Origin: Sanderia malayensis
Taxonomy: Eukaryota; Cnidaria; Scyphozoa; Semaeostomeae; Pelagiidae
Length of the DNA stretch: 64,000 bases
Assembly: GCA_013076295.1 (NCBI GenBank)
Contig: RQOL01000855.1
Span: forward strand, 1,612,001 to 1,676,000
Direction of reading: 5' to 3'
The first letter of the stretch is position 1. Every line of letters begins with the position of its first letter. Made by a program: the position numbers and the translations under genes. Below the pieces are notes generated by a model. That model made no database searches. It saw only the letters and a program-made list of their open reading frames with translations, and was not told where the DNA came from. Below are positions 39,301-49,508 of the stretch, piece after piece.

Positions 39301-42300
39301 GGATACATTCTCAAGGATGACAGTCTCACAGAATGCATGGGCAAGTATAATTCAATTGTAGCACTTACATCGATAGTGTCTGCCAGGTTTGAGGACATTT
39401 TGAAGCAATCAAAATGCATTATGTATAGCAGTCAGTCGTGAATTATAATTCGTAGCACCAAGCCTCAACCCCGAACTACATGCTAGATGTATGTTCTTTG
39501 GGCTATCACTGCTCAATAGATGCAAATGTTATGTGGATGTTTTCCATTTTGCTGCAGATCATAACGAATGTGGTCAAGGCAATGGTGGATGCGAACAAAT
39601 GTGCAACAATACTGTCGGAAGCTACTTGTGTACTTGCAGAGCGGGTTACGAAAGAGAGACTAATCTTTATGGATGCAAGGGTAACCAACACATTTCTCTT
39701 GTACTTTTTATATCCGAATAGTAGACTTGCTACATTGCGTCCCTGTGCCTCGCTCGTTTTGCTAGCTCGGTTGAGGGAGCCAGCGAGCAAAACGAGCCTT
39801 GTGTTTAGGGAGCCAGCGAGCAAAACGAGCCTTGTGTTGAGCGAATTGCGAGCGAGGCACTGGGACGTAATGTAATGAGTCTATCCGAATAGCCCATGTC
39901 AAAACAAAAAGCCAAAACTGTGGTTCGAGCTGACGAGTACTTGCGTTATCGGAAGCTGAAGTTATTGTCACCGTATGTATTTAGAATTTGGCACGGTTTA
40001 CTCCAATATTTGTCATTTACTTTTCACCTCCGCATAGGCCAACCCTAACCCTAACCCTAAAGCCAATGCCACAGCCATTAAAGATACCATTACGTCATAT
40101 ACGCTCCTGCGCAGTACTAATATTTATGCTGCTGCTGCACATCCCGACCACCTTTCTCCTCCGCATAGGCTAACATAGCATTAATATTGATATTACTATG
40201 TTTTTAGACATTGACGAATGCGCTGTGAACAATGGCGGCTGTGATCATACCTGTGAAAATTATCATGGTGGATATACTTGCAAATGCCGAGCGGGATACA
40301 GACTTGCCGAAGATCGTCACCAATGCGAAGGTAATGCGCGTGCGCAAAAATTTTTATCAACGTCAATGTAAAATTAAGGTTACTACAGTCAATTCGAATA
40401 AAGCGATTTGCTTTGAAAAGACGAATTTATGCACATTAAATAGTAATTTCACCAGTGTTCTCTACTGTAAATCTGGTTACGTGCGACAGGGCTCCACTGT
40501 GAAAGACACATAGATAATATATATAATATAATATCTCTATGGCTCTTAGTTGAGTATGCCTATCCTGACGATAGTGCTCAATATACGTGAGTATAGAGCA
40601 ATTATATAAATTTAATATAATATGTCTATAGATTCTTAGTGTCTATACTGGCATCACAATGCTCGATGTACGGAAATACAGAGCAATAATAGAATAGAAG
40701 CAAGAGAATAGACTAGTTCACTGTAACTGAGTTTCATGCTTTCGCAATCATCAGACAGACTATATATATATGTAATATATATAATATATAATGCGGACGT
40801 GTATATAAATTCACATGCTCATTATTACCTGATGCATATCCTTTCTGATTAGATATCTATTGCCATCCGATGGAGAGCCCAACACGCGGCATGATAACCC
40901 CAAGCATTTGCACCGAACGTTACGCCAATATACCAATCACTACTGCTTGCAAGTTTAACTGTTCAAAAGGATTTGAGCTCACTGCTACATCCAGTCAAGT
41001 TGATCTGACATGCAGAATTGATGGAACATGGAGCGCGGCAACACCATCATGTCATCGTAAGTGTTCAACGTTTAGTTTCTCGTAAAAATACTTTCCTATG
41101 TTCAAGAACAATTGCAGCAGGAACGCAATGATCTATTGACTTGCATTCTATATTGTACTTAGACTGAAAAAAGATTCAAAAAGAGTCAGATTATACTAAA
41201 TAGGTCCTACTGATCCCGTTGAGACAATTCCCAGCTCTCTAGGACTAACGGCTCAAATTTTAGTGGGTGAGGGTGGCCCGCGGATCGTAATTTATACTTT
41301 CTACCTTACATGAAGCAGGTACTGGAAAATTGAAATTTTGAAATAGGCTACAAAATAACTCACAAGGAGTCGTATTATACTAAATAGGTCATACTGATCA
41401 CTTTGAGACAATTCCCAGCTCTCTAGGATTAACGGTTCAAATTTTAGCCGGTGAGGGTTTCCAGCGGATCGTAATTTATACTTTCTACCTTACATGAAGC
41501 AGGTACTGGAAAATTGAAACTTTGAAATAGGCTACAAAGTGACTCACAAGGAGTCGAATTATACTAAATAGGTCCTACTGATCCCGTTGAGACAATTCTC
41601 AGCTCTCTAGCATTAACGGTTCAAGTTTTAGTCGGCGAGGGTTTCCCGCGGATCGTAATTTATAGCTACTTTCTACCTTACATGAAGCAGGTACTGGAAA
41701 ATTGAAATTTTTGAATTAGGCTACAAAGTGACTCACAAGGAGTCGAATTATACTAAATAGGTCCTACTGATCCCGTTGAGACAATTCCCAGCTCTCTAGG
41801 ACTAACGGCTCAAATTTTAGTGGGTGAGGGTGGCCCGCGGATCGTAATTTATACTTTCTACCTTACATGAAGCAGGTACTGGAAAATTGAAATTTTGAAA
41901 TAGGCCACAAAATGACTCACAAGGAGTCGAATTATACTAAGTAGGTCATACTGATCACGTTGAGACAATTACCAGCTCTCTAGGACTAACGGCTCAAATT
42001 TTAGTGGGTGAGGGTGGCCCGCGGATCGTAATTTATACTTTCTACCTTACATGGAGCAGGTACTGGAAAATTGAAATTTTGAAATAGGCTACGAAATGAC
42101 TCACAAGGAGTCGAATTATACTAAATAGGTCATACTGATCACTTTGAGACAATTCCCAGCTCGCTAGGATTAACGGTTCAAATTTTAGTCGGTGAGGGTT
42201 TCCCGCGGATCGTAATTTATACTTTCTACCTTACATGGAGCAGGTACTGGAAAATTGAAATTTTGAAATAGGCCACAAAATGACTCACAAGGAGTCGAAT

Positions 42301-45300
42301 TATACTAAGTAGGTCATACTGATCACGTTGAGACAATTCCCAGCTCTCTAGGATTAACGGTTCAAATTTTAGTGGGTGAGGGTGGCCCGCGGATCGTAAT
42401 TTATACTTTCTACCTTACATGAAGCAGGTACTGGAAAATTGAAACTTTGAATTAGGCTACAAAATGACTCACAAGGAGTCGAATTATACTAAATAGGTCC
42501 TACTGATCACGTTGAGACAATTCTCAGCTCTCTAGGATTAACGGTTCAAGTTTTAGTCGGTGAGGGTTTCCCGCGGATCGTAATTTATACTTTCTACCTT
42601 ACATGAAGGTATGAAGCAGGTACTGGAAAATTGAAATTTTGAAATAGGCTACAAAGTGACTCACAAGGAGTCGAATTATACTAAATAGGTCATACTGATC
42701 ACGTTGAGACAATTCCCAGCTCTCTAGGATTAACGGTTCAACTTTTAGTGGGTGAGGGTGGCCCGTGGATCGTAATTTATACTTTCTACCTTACATGAAG
42801 CAGGTACTGGAAAATTGAAACTTTGAAATAGGCTACAAAATGACTCACTAGGAGTCGAATTATACTAAATAGGTCCTACTGATCACGTTGAGACAATTCC
42901 CAGCTCTCTAGGATTAACGGTTCAAATTTTAGTGGGTGAGGGTGGCCCGCGGATCGTAATTTATACTTTCTACCTTACATGAAGCAGGTACTGGAAAATT
43001 GAAATTTTGAAATAGGCCACAAAATGACTCACAAGGAGTCGAATTATACTAAGTAGGTCATACTGATCACTTTGAGACAATTCCCAGCTCTCTAGGATTA
43101 ACGGTTCAAATTTTAGTGGGTGAGGGTGGCCCGGGGATCGTAATTTATACTTTCTACCTTACATGAAGCAGGTACTGGAAAATTGAAATTTTGAAATAGG
43201 CTACAAAATGACTCACAATGAGTCGAATTATACTAAATAGGTCATACTGATCACTTTGAGGCAATTCCCAGCTCTCTAGGATTAACGGTTCAAATTTTAG
43301 TGGGTGAGGGTGGCCCGCGGATCGTAATTTATACTTTCTACCTTACATGGAGCAGGTACTGGAAAATTGAAATTTTGAAATAGGCCACAAAATGACTCAC
43401 AAGGAGTCGAATTATACTAAGTAGGTCATACTGATCACTTTGAGACAATTCCCAGCTCTCTAGGATTAACGGTTCAAATTTTAGTGGGTGAGGGTGGCCC
43501 GCGGATCGTAATTTATACTTTCTACCTTACATGAAGCAGGTACTGGAAAATTGAAATTTTGAAATAGGCCACAAAATGACTCACAAGGAGTCGAATTATA
43601 CTAAGTAGGTCATACTGATCACTTTGAGACAATTCCCAGCTCTCTAGGATTAACGGTTCAAATTTTAGTGGGTGAGGGTGGCCCGCGGATCGTAATTTAT
43701 ACTTTCTACCTTACATGAAGCAGGTACTGGAAAATTGAAATTTTGAAATAGGCTACAAAATGACTCACAATGAGTCGAATTATACTAAATAGGTCATACT
43801 GATCACTTTGAGACAATTCCCAGCTCTCTAGGATTAACGGTTCAAATTTTAGTGGGTGAGGGTGGCCCGCGGATCGTAATTTATACTTTCTACCTTACAT
43901 GGAGCAGGTACTGGAAAATTGAAATTTTGAAATAGGCCACAAAATGACTCACAAGGAGTCGAATTATACTAAGTAGGTCATACTGATCACTTTGAGACAA
44001 TTCCCAGCTCTCTAGGATTAACGGTTCAAATTTTAGTGGGTGAGGGTGGCCCGCGGATCGTAATTTATACTTTCTACCTTACATGGAGCAGGTACTGGAA
44101 AATTGAAATTTTGAAATAGGCCACAAAATGACTCACAAGGAGTCGAATTATACTAAGTAGGTCATACTGATCACTTTGAGACAATTCCCAGCTCTCTAGG
44201 ATTAACGGTTCAAATTTTAGTGGGTGAGGGTGGCCCGCGGATCGTAATTTATACTTTCTACCTTACATGAAGCAGGTACTGGAAAATTGAAATTTTGAAA
44301 TAGGCTACAAAATGACTCACAATGAGTCGAATTATACTAAATAGGTCATACTGATCACTTTGAGACAATTCCCAGCTCTCTAGGATTAACGGTTCAAATT
44401 TTAGTGGGTGAGGGTGGCCCGCGGATCGTAATTTATACTTTCTACCTTACATGGAGCAGGTACTGGAAAATTGAAATTTTGAAATAGGCCACAAAATGAC
44501 TCACAAGGAGTCGAATTATACTAAGTAGGTCATACTGATCACTTTGAGACAATTCCCAGCTCTCTAGGATTAACGGTTCAAATTTTAGTGGGTGAGGGTG
44601 GCCCGCGGATCGTAATTTATACTTTCTACCTTACATGGAGCAGGTACTGGAAAATTGAAATTTTGAAATAGGCCACAAAATGACTCACAAGGAGTCGAAT
44701 TATACTAAGTAGGTCATACTGATCACTTTGAGACAATTCCCAGCTCTCTAGGATTAACGGTTCAAATTTTAGTGGGTGAGGGTTGCCCGCGGATCGTAAT
44801 TTATACTTTCTACCTTACATGAAGCAGGTACTGGAAAATTGAAACTTTGAATTAGGCTACAAAATGACTCACAAGGAGTCGAATTATACTAAATAGGTCC
44901 TACTGATCACGTTGAGACAATTCTCAGCTCTCTAGGATTAACGGTTCAAGTTTTAGTCGGTGAGGGTTTCCCGCGGATCGTAATTTATACTTTCTACCTT
45001 ACATGAAGCAGGTACTGGAAAATTGAAATTTTGAAATAGGCTACAAAGTGACTCGCAAGGAGTCGAATTATACTAAATAGGTCCTACTGATCACGTTAAG
45101 ACAATTCCCAGCTCTCTAGGATTAACTGTTCAAATTTTAGTGGACCCAGATTACCCGCGGATATCTATTTAAACTTTCTATCATACATGAAGTAGGTAAT
45201 GAAAAAGTCCAATTTTGAATATTAGAAACCATTCACTTATTCTAGCTGTCAAGTGTCCATTCCTGAGCAATGTGGCAAATGGTGGACTTGTGCCATCAGC

Positions 45301-48300
45301 TTGTCACACGAATCAGAGAGAGTTTGGCCAGCGTTGTGTGGTTTACTGTAAAGCTGGTTATGTGAAACGAGGACCTTCTGTCAAATACTGCGGAAGCAAC
45401 AAGCAATGGAGTACCGATGTTGCATTTGAATGTGTTAAAGGTTTGTCACTAACATCCACAACTCATTTTATTATTGCTTCAAATATTTCTACTCTTCAAT
45501 TGATTGGCAGACCGCTTGGTATTCTTAGAGCTTCTTGAACAACTGTTTAATAAATGCCCTTCGGAACCAATGGCATATTCCTTTAAATTTTCATTTCATT
45601 GGTAATTCTTTTTATTGCAGAGGTGGTAACACCATACCTCAACTGCCCTGCTGACATCCAATTGATTCTGCCAAGCGACAAATCAAGTTTCCCATTGAGG
45701 TACAGATTCCCAGAGCCACAAACAAACATGAGAGTTACTAAAGTCAGCCACAGTCGAAGCCATTATTTCCAAGTTGGCCTAACTGTTGTTAAATTTGAAG
45801 CTGCAACCGATGACGGTGTGAAGAAAACGTGCTCTGTATTGGTTGAAGTTATGGGTAAGAATTTCTCTTGCTTTCAAAGACATCTCTTCGCATAGATACC
45901 CCCTTCCCTTAAATCTGCATTACTCTGTTCTTCTTTTCCTCTCTAATATTTTCTTTTCCTTTCTTATCTTTCTTTTTCTTGCCGCGTCTTCTTTTTTCGT
46001 CTCGTACTGCCTCTTCTTTCACTTTCTCTTACCGTCTCTTCCCTTGCCGCCGCTTCTCTTTGCATCTCTTCTCTTTCCCTCTCTTCTCTTACCATATCTT
46101 CTATTCTCTCCTTTCTCTTCTTTTACCATCTTATCTCTGCTTCCATCTATACTCTTTCTTCCCCTCTTTACATCTCCTCAGCTTCTGCAATCTCTTCATA
46201 ATCCCTTCGCAGATAAAACTCCTCCAAAGATTGTCCGAAACTGTCCCAGTGACATCGTCCAAACAACATCGGTTGGCGTCGTCAGCATTCCATGGACACC
46301 TCCTGTATTTACTGACAATGTCGGCATAGCAACGATCGAGCAGCCTCACAGAGGCCCCAATTCGAATTGGCGTGTTGGAGAAAGCGCAACACTACAATAC
46401 AGAGCCGTGGATACATCAGGAAACAGTGCCAAGTGTACTTTCAAAGTCACAATTAAGAGTGAGTGCTTTGTCAATTCATACCACTCAATACCATTATATT
46501 CCCTGTATCAACAAAATTAACATTGCTTTTTAATGGCTTTTTCCAGGTGATAAATGTCCTGATCTAACTGGGGACAGTCATACCTCAATTTACCCATTCA
46601 CACCGGGTGTTTCCTACTATGTTTCATGTACACAGGGCTCCGTAAGAGCCTTATCTGGTCCATTTGGAACAAGTGGTCAGATGGTTAGTTGCAAAGGAGA
46701 CCAATATGTTATTTACCTTGGTCTACGAACCATCAATCTTGGCACAAGGGCACCAGATTGTGTCTGTAAGTATACTCATCACATCCTTCTTGAATTTTGA
46801 ATTATTCAAACATGAGACCGAAAATGCAAACACACAGATATATCTACGTTATATACACCTGTCTATCTATCCATCTATCTATCTGAGTTCAGTTATTGTT
46901 ATTTTTATTACTGCCTTTGTTTTGATTTCATGTTAATGATCCTGTCTGTCTTATTGTTTAGTGTATCAGAGTAGTGACAGCTCAAGCCCATGTCCTAAAG
47001 GATACCAAAAGCATTCTTATAGAAATGTTTGGACTGGCCAAACTGTCTATTACTGCTGTAAGTACTGAAGTAATAAATTTTTGTTTTTACTCACGAAAAA
47101 CGTGTTTATTACACCCAATTTTTATGAAGCAACCAACCTCGAAAGTGACTCCAGTTTCTTACGTCATCAGAAAATTTCAGAACTCAAGTTTCTTGACCTT
47201 TGTTGATCTTGGAGTACTCGTTTCTTTCAGACTGTTGCTTATAAAAAAATAGCTGCCACTCAAATACGAATTTTTAAGCAGCTAGCTGTTCTTATCTGTT
47301 GATAACAGTATAAGTTGTTGTTTTACGATTCCGTTGAAGTTGATATATTTACTAACTATTGTATTCCTATTTTGATAAATTAAAACTATTCACTATTTGT
47401 AGCTCAATGTCCACCTGGAACATTCCACAATGCAACGGCGTCAACCTGTCAGCCATGTGCCGTTGGTACCTACCAGGACGAGGCAGGATCAGGAAACAGC
47501 GAATGTGAAATCTGCCCAAAGATGTCCATCACGGAAAAAACTGGCTCTCGAAGTGTCTCTGAATGTTTGGGTGAGCCTTCTTTATACAATTGAGGTCCGC
47601 AGCCCTTGGCTTTCTCGACCATTGGCTTTGGTCCGCAACCTTTGGCTTTCTCGAACAATTTACCATTTGCAGTTCCCCTCGTTTTTGTGTTGGGATATTT
47701 GGAACATCCGCTACTTCGAACATTCGCTGTCTCGAATAACTTTCAATTCACAAAATGAATACAAAAAAACTTGTCTTGTATCATATTAATAAGGAAGGAT
47801 GGTTTGATACTATTCTAACAAAATATCTGCTTCAACAATATCCACGGTTCTGTATTATAAAACACATCTAAGGCGTAATATAATGCAGCTAATCTTACCA
47901 AGAATAGTAATAGCTGGAAAAAATTTCAATATCCCTCGAGGAATTGAGTCAGCGGACGTCAACTGTAACTTTTTCAGGTGTTTTCCAAATATTTCAGAGC
48001 TCAACATCCTTGCAACATATTTGAGACGTTTTCATAATAATTCCTTGAGCATTAACCGATTCTTATAAGAATTCACTTTAATTTAGCTGAATGTCAGCCT
48101 GGTTCCTACTCCCCATCTGGCTACGACCAAACTGCATCACCTTGCGTGAAATGCCCGAAAGGAACATACAGCAGTTTGGATGGTGCTAAAGAATGCTCCG
48201 TGTGTCCAACCGGATTGAGTACGTCATCAACTGGATCAACTGGGGTTGCAAACTGCACAAGTAAGGCTTAATTTCTTAACTTTTTACGTGAATAGAACAC

Positions 48301-49047
48301 AGTACAAATTGGAATACAAGATCAGCACACGGCGTAAGATCTTTTTGGATTTGTTGTCTCTCCTCTGGGGCAACTTTGTCATTACCCTCGCAGCATGGTG
48401 AAGCTAACTATCCAATGTGTAAAAATACTGTTGTCCTACATCCAGCTGTAGACGTAGAAAGACAGCCATGTTGTCCCACGCATGGCTGTCTCTCTATACG
48501 TGTGACTTGTTGCGCCAAAATTAAACCATCTATAATCTATTGTTGACATTGACTTACAGGGCCACCAATGATATCTGAAGTTGTTCCAAGTGCACAAGTT
48601 GTTGCAGAGGCTGGCAAAGATCTCACTTTGGAATGTTATTTCAAAGCGTCGCCAGAACCAACTACAACTTGGACCAGATCAAATGGTAATATGCTTTCAT
48701 TTCTTGCTCTGATAATACTTTTCGACATTTTCTCTCTTAAGGGCACGCCCCAGACATATCTATTCGTGACCCCCAAATATTAAACCATTCCAATGGTTGT
48801 GCACAGTTATACAAGTATCCAGCATTTTCCATAAATGTCATCTGCTTTGTCTGAGTAGTCATTTCTTGTCTCAGGTGCTTTGCCATCAGGCTCTCAAGCC
48901 ACAGAAATCCTTGACATGCAAATGGAAAAGATCGGAATGATGCTAGAGATTAAAAACGTTGCACCAAGTAATGCTGGTGTCTACACCTGCGCAGTACAGA
49001 ATGGTGTCGGTCAGCACAGCAAAACAATTTCAGTCACAGTCCAATAG
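27302..49047 (+). CDS. Large secreted mosaic protein: TSP1-unknown-ricin-like-F5/8C-EGF-sushi-HYR-Ig
   Basis: Forty-six exons joining in phase to 2604 residues. Exon starts: 27302, 27545, 28010, 28429, 28746, 29000, 29450, 29877, 30187, 30341, 30879, 31270, 31488, 31801, 32202, 32511, 32829, 33109, 33491, 33877, 34274, 34584, 34869, 35519, 35990, 36263, 36621, 36843, 37197, 37561, 37886, 38257, 38889, 39203, 39558, 40208, 40853, 45246, 45621, 46213, 46547, 46962, 47403, 48087, 48561, 48875; stop TAG 49045-49047. Residues 1-21 (MYRGVLFLIALIFLTVKVES) are a signal peptide. No transmembrane segment was noticed, so it is probably secreted, acting in matrix, adhesion or defence. Most recognised domains sit on phase-1 exons, as expected from exon shuffling. 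Exon 39203-39340 uses a GC donor (GG|gcaagt). I know no named protein with this architecture. Confidence 0.88.
27545..29179 (+). other. Five thrombospondin type 1 repeats (residues 22-312)
   Basis: One repeat per exon: VNGGWAAWSEWSGW, VDGGWGEWSQWSTCAKPCGG, VDGGYGSWGQWSPCPAKC, NGGFGQWSSWSGCSKTCGTG and VNGSWAPWTAYSACSSTFC. Each has the W-x-x-W layers and the six-cysteine pattern ending in a Cys-x-x-C-type motif; the first repeat has a reduced cysteine set. WSxW tryptophans are usual sites of C-mannosylation. TSP1 repeats bind glycosaminoglycans and other matrix partners. Confidence 0.95.
27785..27862. repeat. Fold-back hairpin in the mosaic gene intron
   Basis: GGCACTTACACGACACGCCC...ACACGTCTG pairs with CAGACGTGTCGAGTCGTGTT...GTGTCGTGCC over about 33 bp with a seven-base loop. 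It is a small non-coding palindrome in the intron between TSP1 exons 1 and 2. Confidence 0.75.
29236..29342. mobile_element. Pogo/Tigger-like MITE flanked by TA
   Basis: It begins CAGCGAAACCTCCATCAACT and ends with the complement CAGTGGAGCTTCCATATAAC. TA flanks both ends. It shares the CAGyGraACCTCCAT terminus with the element at 53843. It lies in the intron between the last TSP1 exon and exon 29450; its open frame is not coding. Confidence 0.75.
29450..35772 (+). other. Unassigned region of the mosaic protein (residues about 313-1395)
   Basis: Eighteen exons encode some 1080 residues that match no family I recognise. The first half has few cysteines and looks beta-rich, with recurrent alternating hydrophobic/aromatic segments such as FGxxE/FGxE, GFAFEMKIP, LGGQVKHKL, FGGQLEFGKNC, FFGEISALTIGK, YFEAEIDPINLGG and FGIEAYAFINI. 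Near residues 1114-1222 it changes to Ala/Lys-rich helix (AIAKARDAVDKAMKAAQATL), a CxxC-type cluster (LKCSNCYSLKCKQAEDNC), a cationic amphipathic stretch and RRRRS (a furin-like site). A cysteine-bearing hydrophobic stretch follows (LICEGLVGGGC, GTCKAVNFIGKGLC). All joins keep frame, so this is real coding sequence. Possible lipid-binding or matrix-fold roles are guesses. Confidence 0.7.
35140..35285 (+). repeat. Dispersed repeat, copy 2 (partner at 20668-20810)
   Basis: Shares AAATAAGCAACATTG, CCCTGTGTG, CCCATGT, ATCCTG and AGGTATCTTT with the other copy in the same order. It lies in the intron 35035-35518 of the mosaic gene. Confidence 0.65.
35990..37312 (+). other. Ricin-type beta-trefoil-like segments (residues about 1396-1646)
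   Basis: Five exons encode repeats of the form Cys-Leu-x(n)-Gly-Cys-x(n)-W/F: TGSCLSALNKDEGSKLFLTG followed by CNN...QQWTY, then SQKCLFLSH, GSLKCIQVNPSNKLMLRTGC and SGYCLRPAGGRAVIGAELEM. This resembles beta-trefoil lectin repeats (QxW family), suggesting carbohydrate binding. The assignment is by pattern and is not certain. Exon 37561-37674 (residues 1646-1684) that follows is unassigned. Confidence 0.55.
37886..38499 (+). other. F5/8 type C (fucolectin-like) domain (residues about 1684-1822)
   Basis: Two exons encode a discoidin-like jelly roll. IALKKTSVQSSTSHNGFPSR, AVDG, WAGKSCTHTKDEQDPWWRVD and LGKEYIVTDITIVNR are the standard N-terminal half. HVGNLETN, CNPPIPGQYVAVQMYGKGIL and LSMCEVIV form the second half. 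The WWRVDLG and closing CEV motifs fit the fucolectin subgroup, which binds sugars such as fucose. Confidence 0.88.
39722..39884. mobile_element. Terminal-inverted-repeat element, family A copy 2
   Basis: The left end AGACTTGCTACATTGCGTCC and the right end, whose complement reads AGACTCATTACATTACGTCC, are inverted. Inside, GGGAGCCAGCGAGCAAAACG is tandemly doubled. It shares its termini with the element at 1587-1732 and lies in the intron between two EGF exons. Confidence 0.75.
40041..40060. repeat. Interstitial telomere-like repeat (CCCTAA)3
   Basis: AACCCTAACCCTAACCCTAA matches the complement of the animal telomere repeat TTAGGG. It is short and intronic, and could be chance or a relic of double-strand-break repair. 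Confidence 0.7.
40853..45440 (+). other. Two sushi (CCP) domains split by a 4.2-kb satellite intron
   Basis: Exon 40853-41056 encodes a module with CHPMESPTRGMITPS, ACKFNCSKGFEL, LTCRIDGTWSAATPSC. Exon 45246-45440 encodes CPFLSNVANGGLVPSACH, GQRCVVYCKAGYVKRGPSVK and YCGSNKQWS...C. Both show the Cys-(x)n-Gly-Tyr/Phe-Cys-Trp-Cys order of complement control modules. Residues about 1994-2127. Confidence 0.88.
41178..45228. repeat. Satellite array B, about 22 copies of a 184-bp unit, filling the sushi intron
   Basis: The unit contains CTGATCACTTTGAGACAATT, CCCAGCTCTCTAGGATTAAC, GGTTCAAATTTTAGTGGGTG, GGCCCGCGGATCGTAATTTA, CTTTCTACCTTACATGAAGC and TGACTCACAAGGAGTCGAAT. Starts of ACTCAC words at 42843, 43027, 43211 and 43395 give a period of exactly 184. 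A variant ACTCACAATGAG recurs at 43211, 43763 and 44315, 552 bp (three units) apart, which is a higher-order repeat. The array is related to array A in the KIF21 intron. First and last units are diverged, as is usual for array edges. Confidence 0.97.
45621..46459 (+). other. Two HYR domains (residues about 2128-2287)
   Basis: Exon 45621-45854 encodes LNCPADIQLILPSDKSSFPL...FQVGLTVVKFEAATDDGVKK and C. Exon 46213-46459 encodes KIVRNCPSDIVQTTSVGVVS, WTPPVFTDNVGIA and ESATLQYRAVDTSGNSAKCT. CP.DI, DN.G, G...V.Y.A.D..GN...C is the hyalin-repeat signature. HYR domains often adjoin sushi domains in extracellular proteins. The preceding intron (45855-46212) is pyrimidine-rich, with many TCTTCTC-type words. 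Confidence 0.92.
46547..48260 (+). other. Cysteine-rich region with two GCC2/GCC3 (ephrin-receptor-like) repeats
   Basis: Exons 47403-47570 and 48087-48260 encode CPPGTFHNATASTCQPCAVG, TYQDEAGSGNSECEICP and CQPGSYSPSGYDQTASPCVK, CPKGTYSSLDGAKECSVCP. The CP.GT......C.PC..GTYQ....A..C..CP pattern is typical. Two exons before (46547-46765 and 46962-47057) encode about 105 residues that I cannot assign, with several Cys and Trp/Tyr residues. Confidence 0.85.
48561..49047 (+). other. C-terminal immunoglobulin (I-set-like) domain
   Basis: Two exons encode VVAEAGKDLTLECYFKASPE, PTTTWTRSNG and, after a phase-1 intron inside the domain, MMLEIKNVAPSNAGVYTCAV and QNGVGQHSKTISVTVQ before TAG. The cysteine pair, the Trp and the D/N-AG-Y-C motif are present. 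The protein ends directly after the last strand. Confidence 0.95.
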
Positions 49048-49508
49048 AACATGTTTCATTCATTTCTCAATGTTCAAGTTAATTTTACTTCCAGAATCAA
49101 GATAGTATAGTAATAATTCAATCAAATTAATGTAATGATATATTCAATAATTATTATCAAATCTGTTGTTGTTATTTACTTTTTTGCCTCTTTCGTTTTG
49201 TAAGAGGTTCAGATATTCCCAGCTCTTTAAGTCCCATTACCTGGTCCGTACTTTTTAAGTGTGGAATTTCTTTCAAAGATTACCCACAACGATGTAGAGA
49301 TTACCCCCTGATAAAAGTAGGTTAGCCCACGGCCTGGCCTTGCAAACTTCATGACATGTGCCATAAGCCCAGGGGGGTTTATTTAATTCTGGACTGGGGG
49401 GAGGGACTTGAATCAGAAAAACCTGACTGAAGCCAAAACAAAATGGCAGTTGGTTTGTGGAGCTAAAGACGCAGTCGTTTTCTCCTCAATTTATGCAAAT
49501 TTGGTGCA
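49048..49508. other. Gap between mosaic gene and Roco gene
   Basis: Only 461 bp. No canonical AATAAA is seen soon after the mosaic stop codon, and no third gene. It must hold both the 3' end of one gene and the promoter or 5' UTR of the next. Confidence 0.5.

Larger units (their letters stand above)
38889..40330 (+). other. Four EGF-like domains, three of them calcium-binding type
   Basis: One domain per phase-1 exon: CQIENGGCDQLCINKC, then DVDECLANNGGCRRD, DHNECGQGNGGCEQMCNNTV and DIDECAVNNGGCDHTCENYH. The last three start with D-x-(D/N)-E-C and have a Y/F-x-C-x-C-x-x-G-Y consensus (YYCSCAPGY, YLCTCRAGY, YTCKCRAGY), typical of calcium-binding EGF domains. They cover residues about 1822-1994. 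Confidence 0.95.

Noticed and set aside
47575..47790. GCGAATGTTCGAG-type words shared with 52800-52915
   Set aside because: The similarity is limited to a few words in opposite orientation; too weak to call a repeat family.
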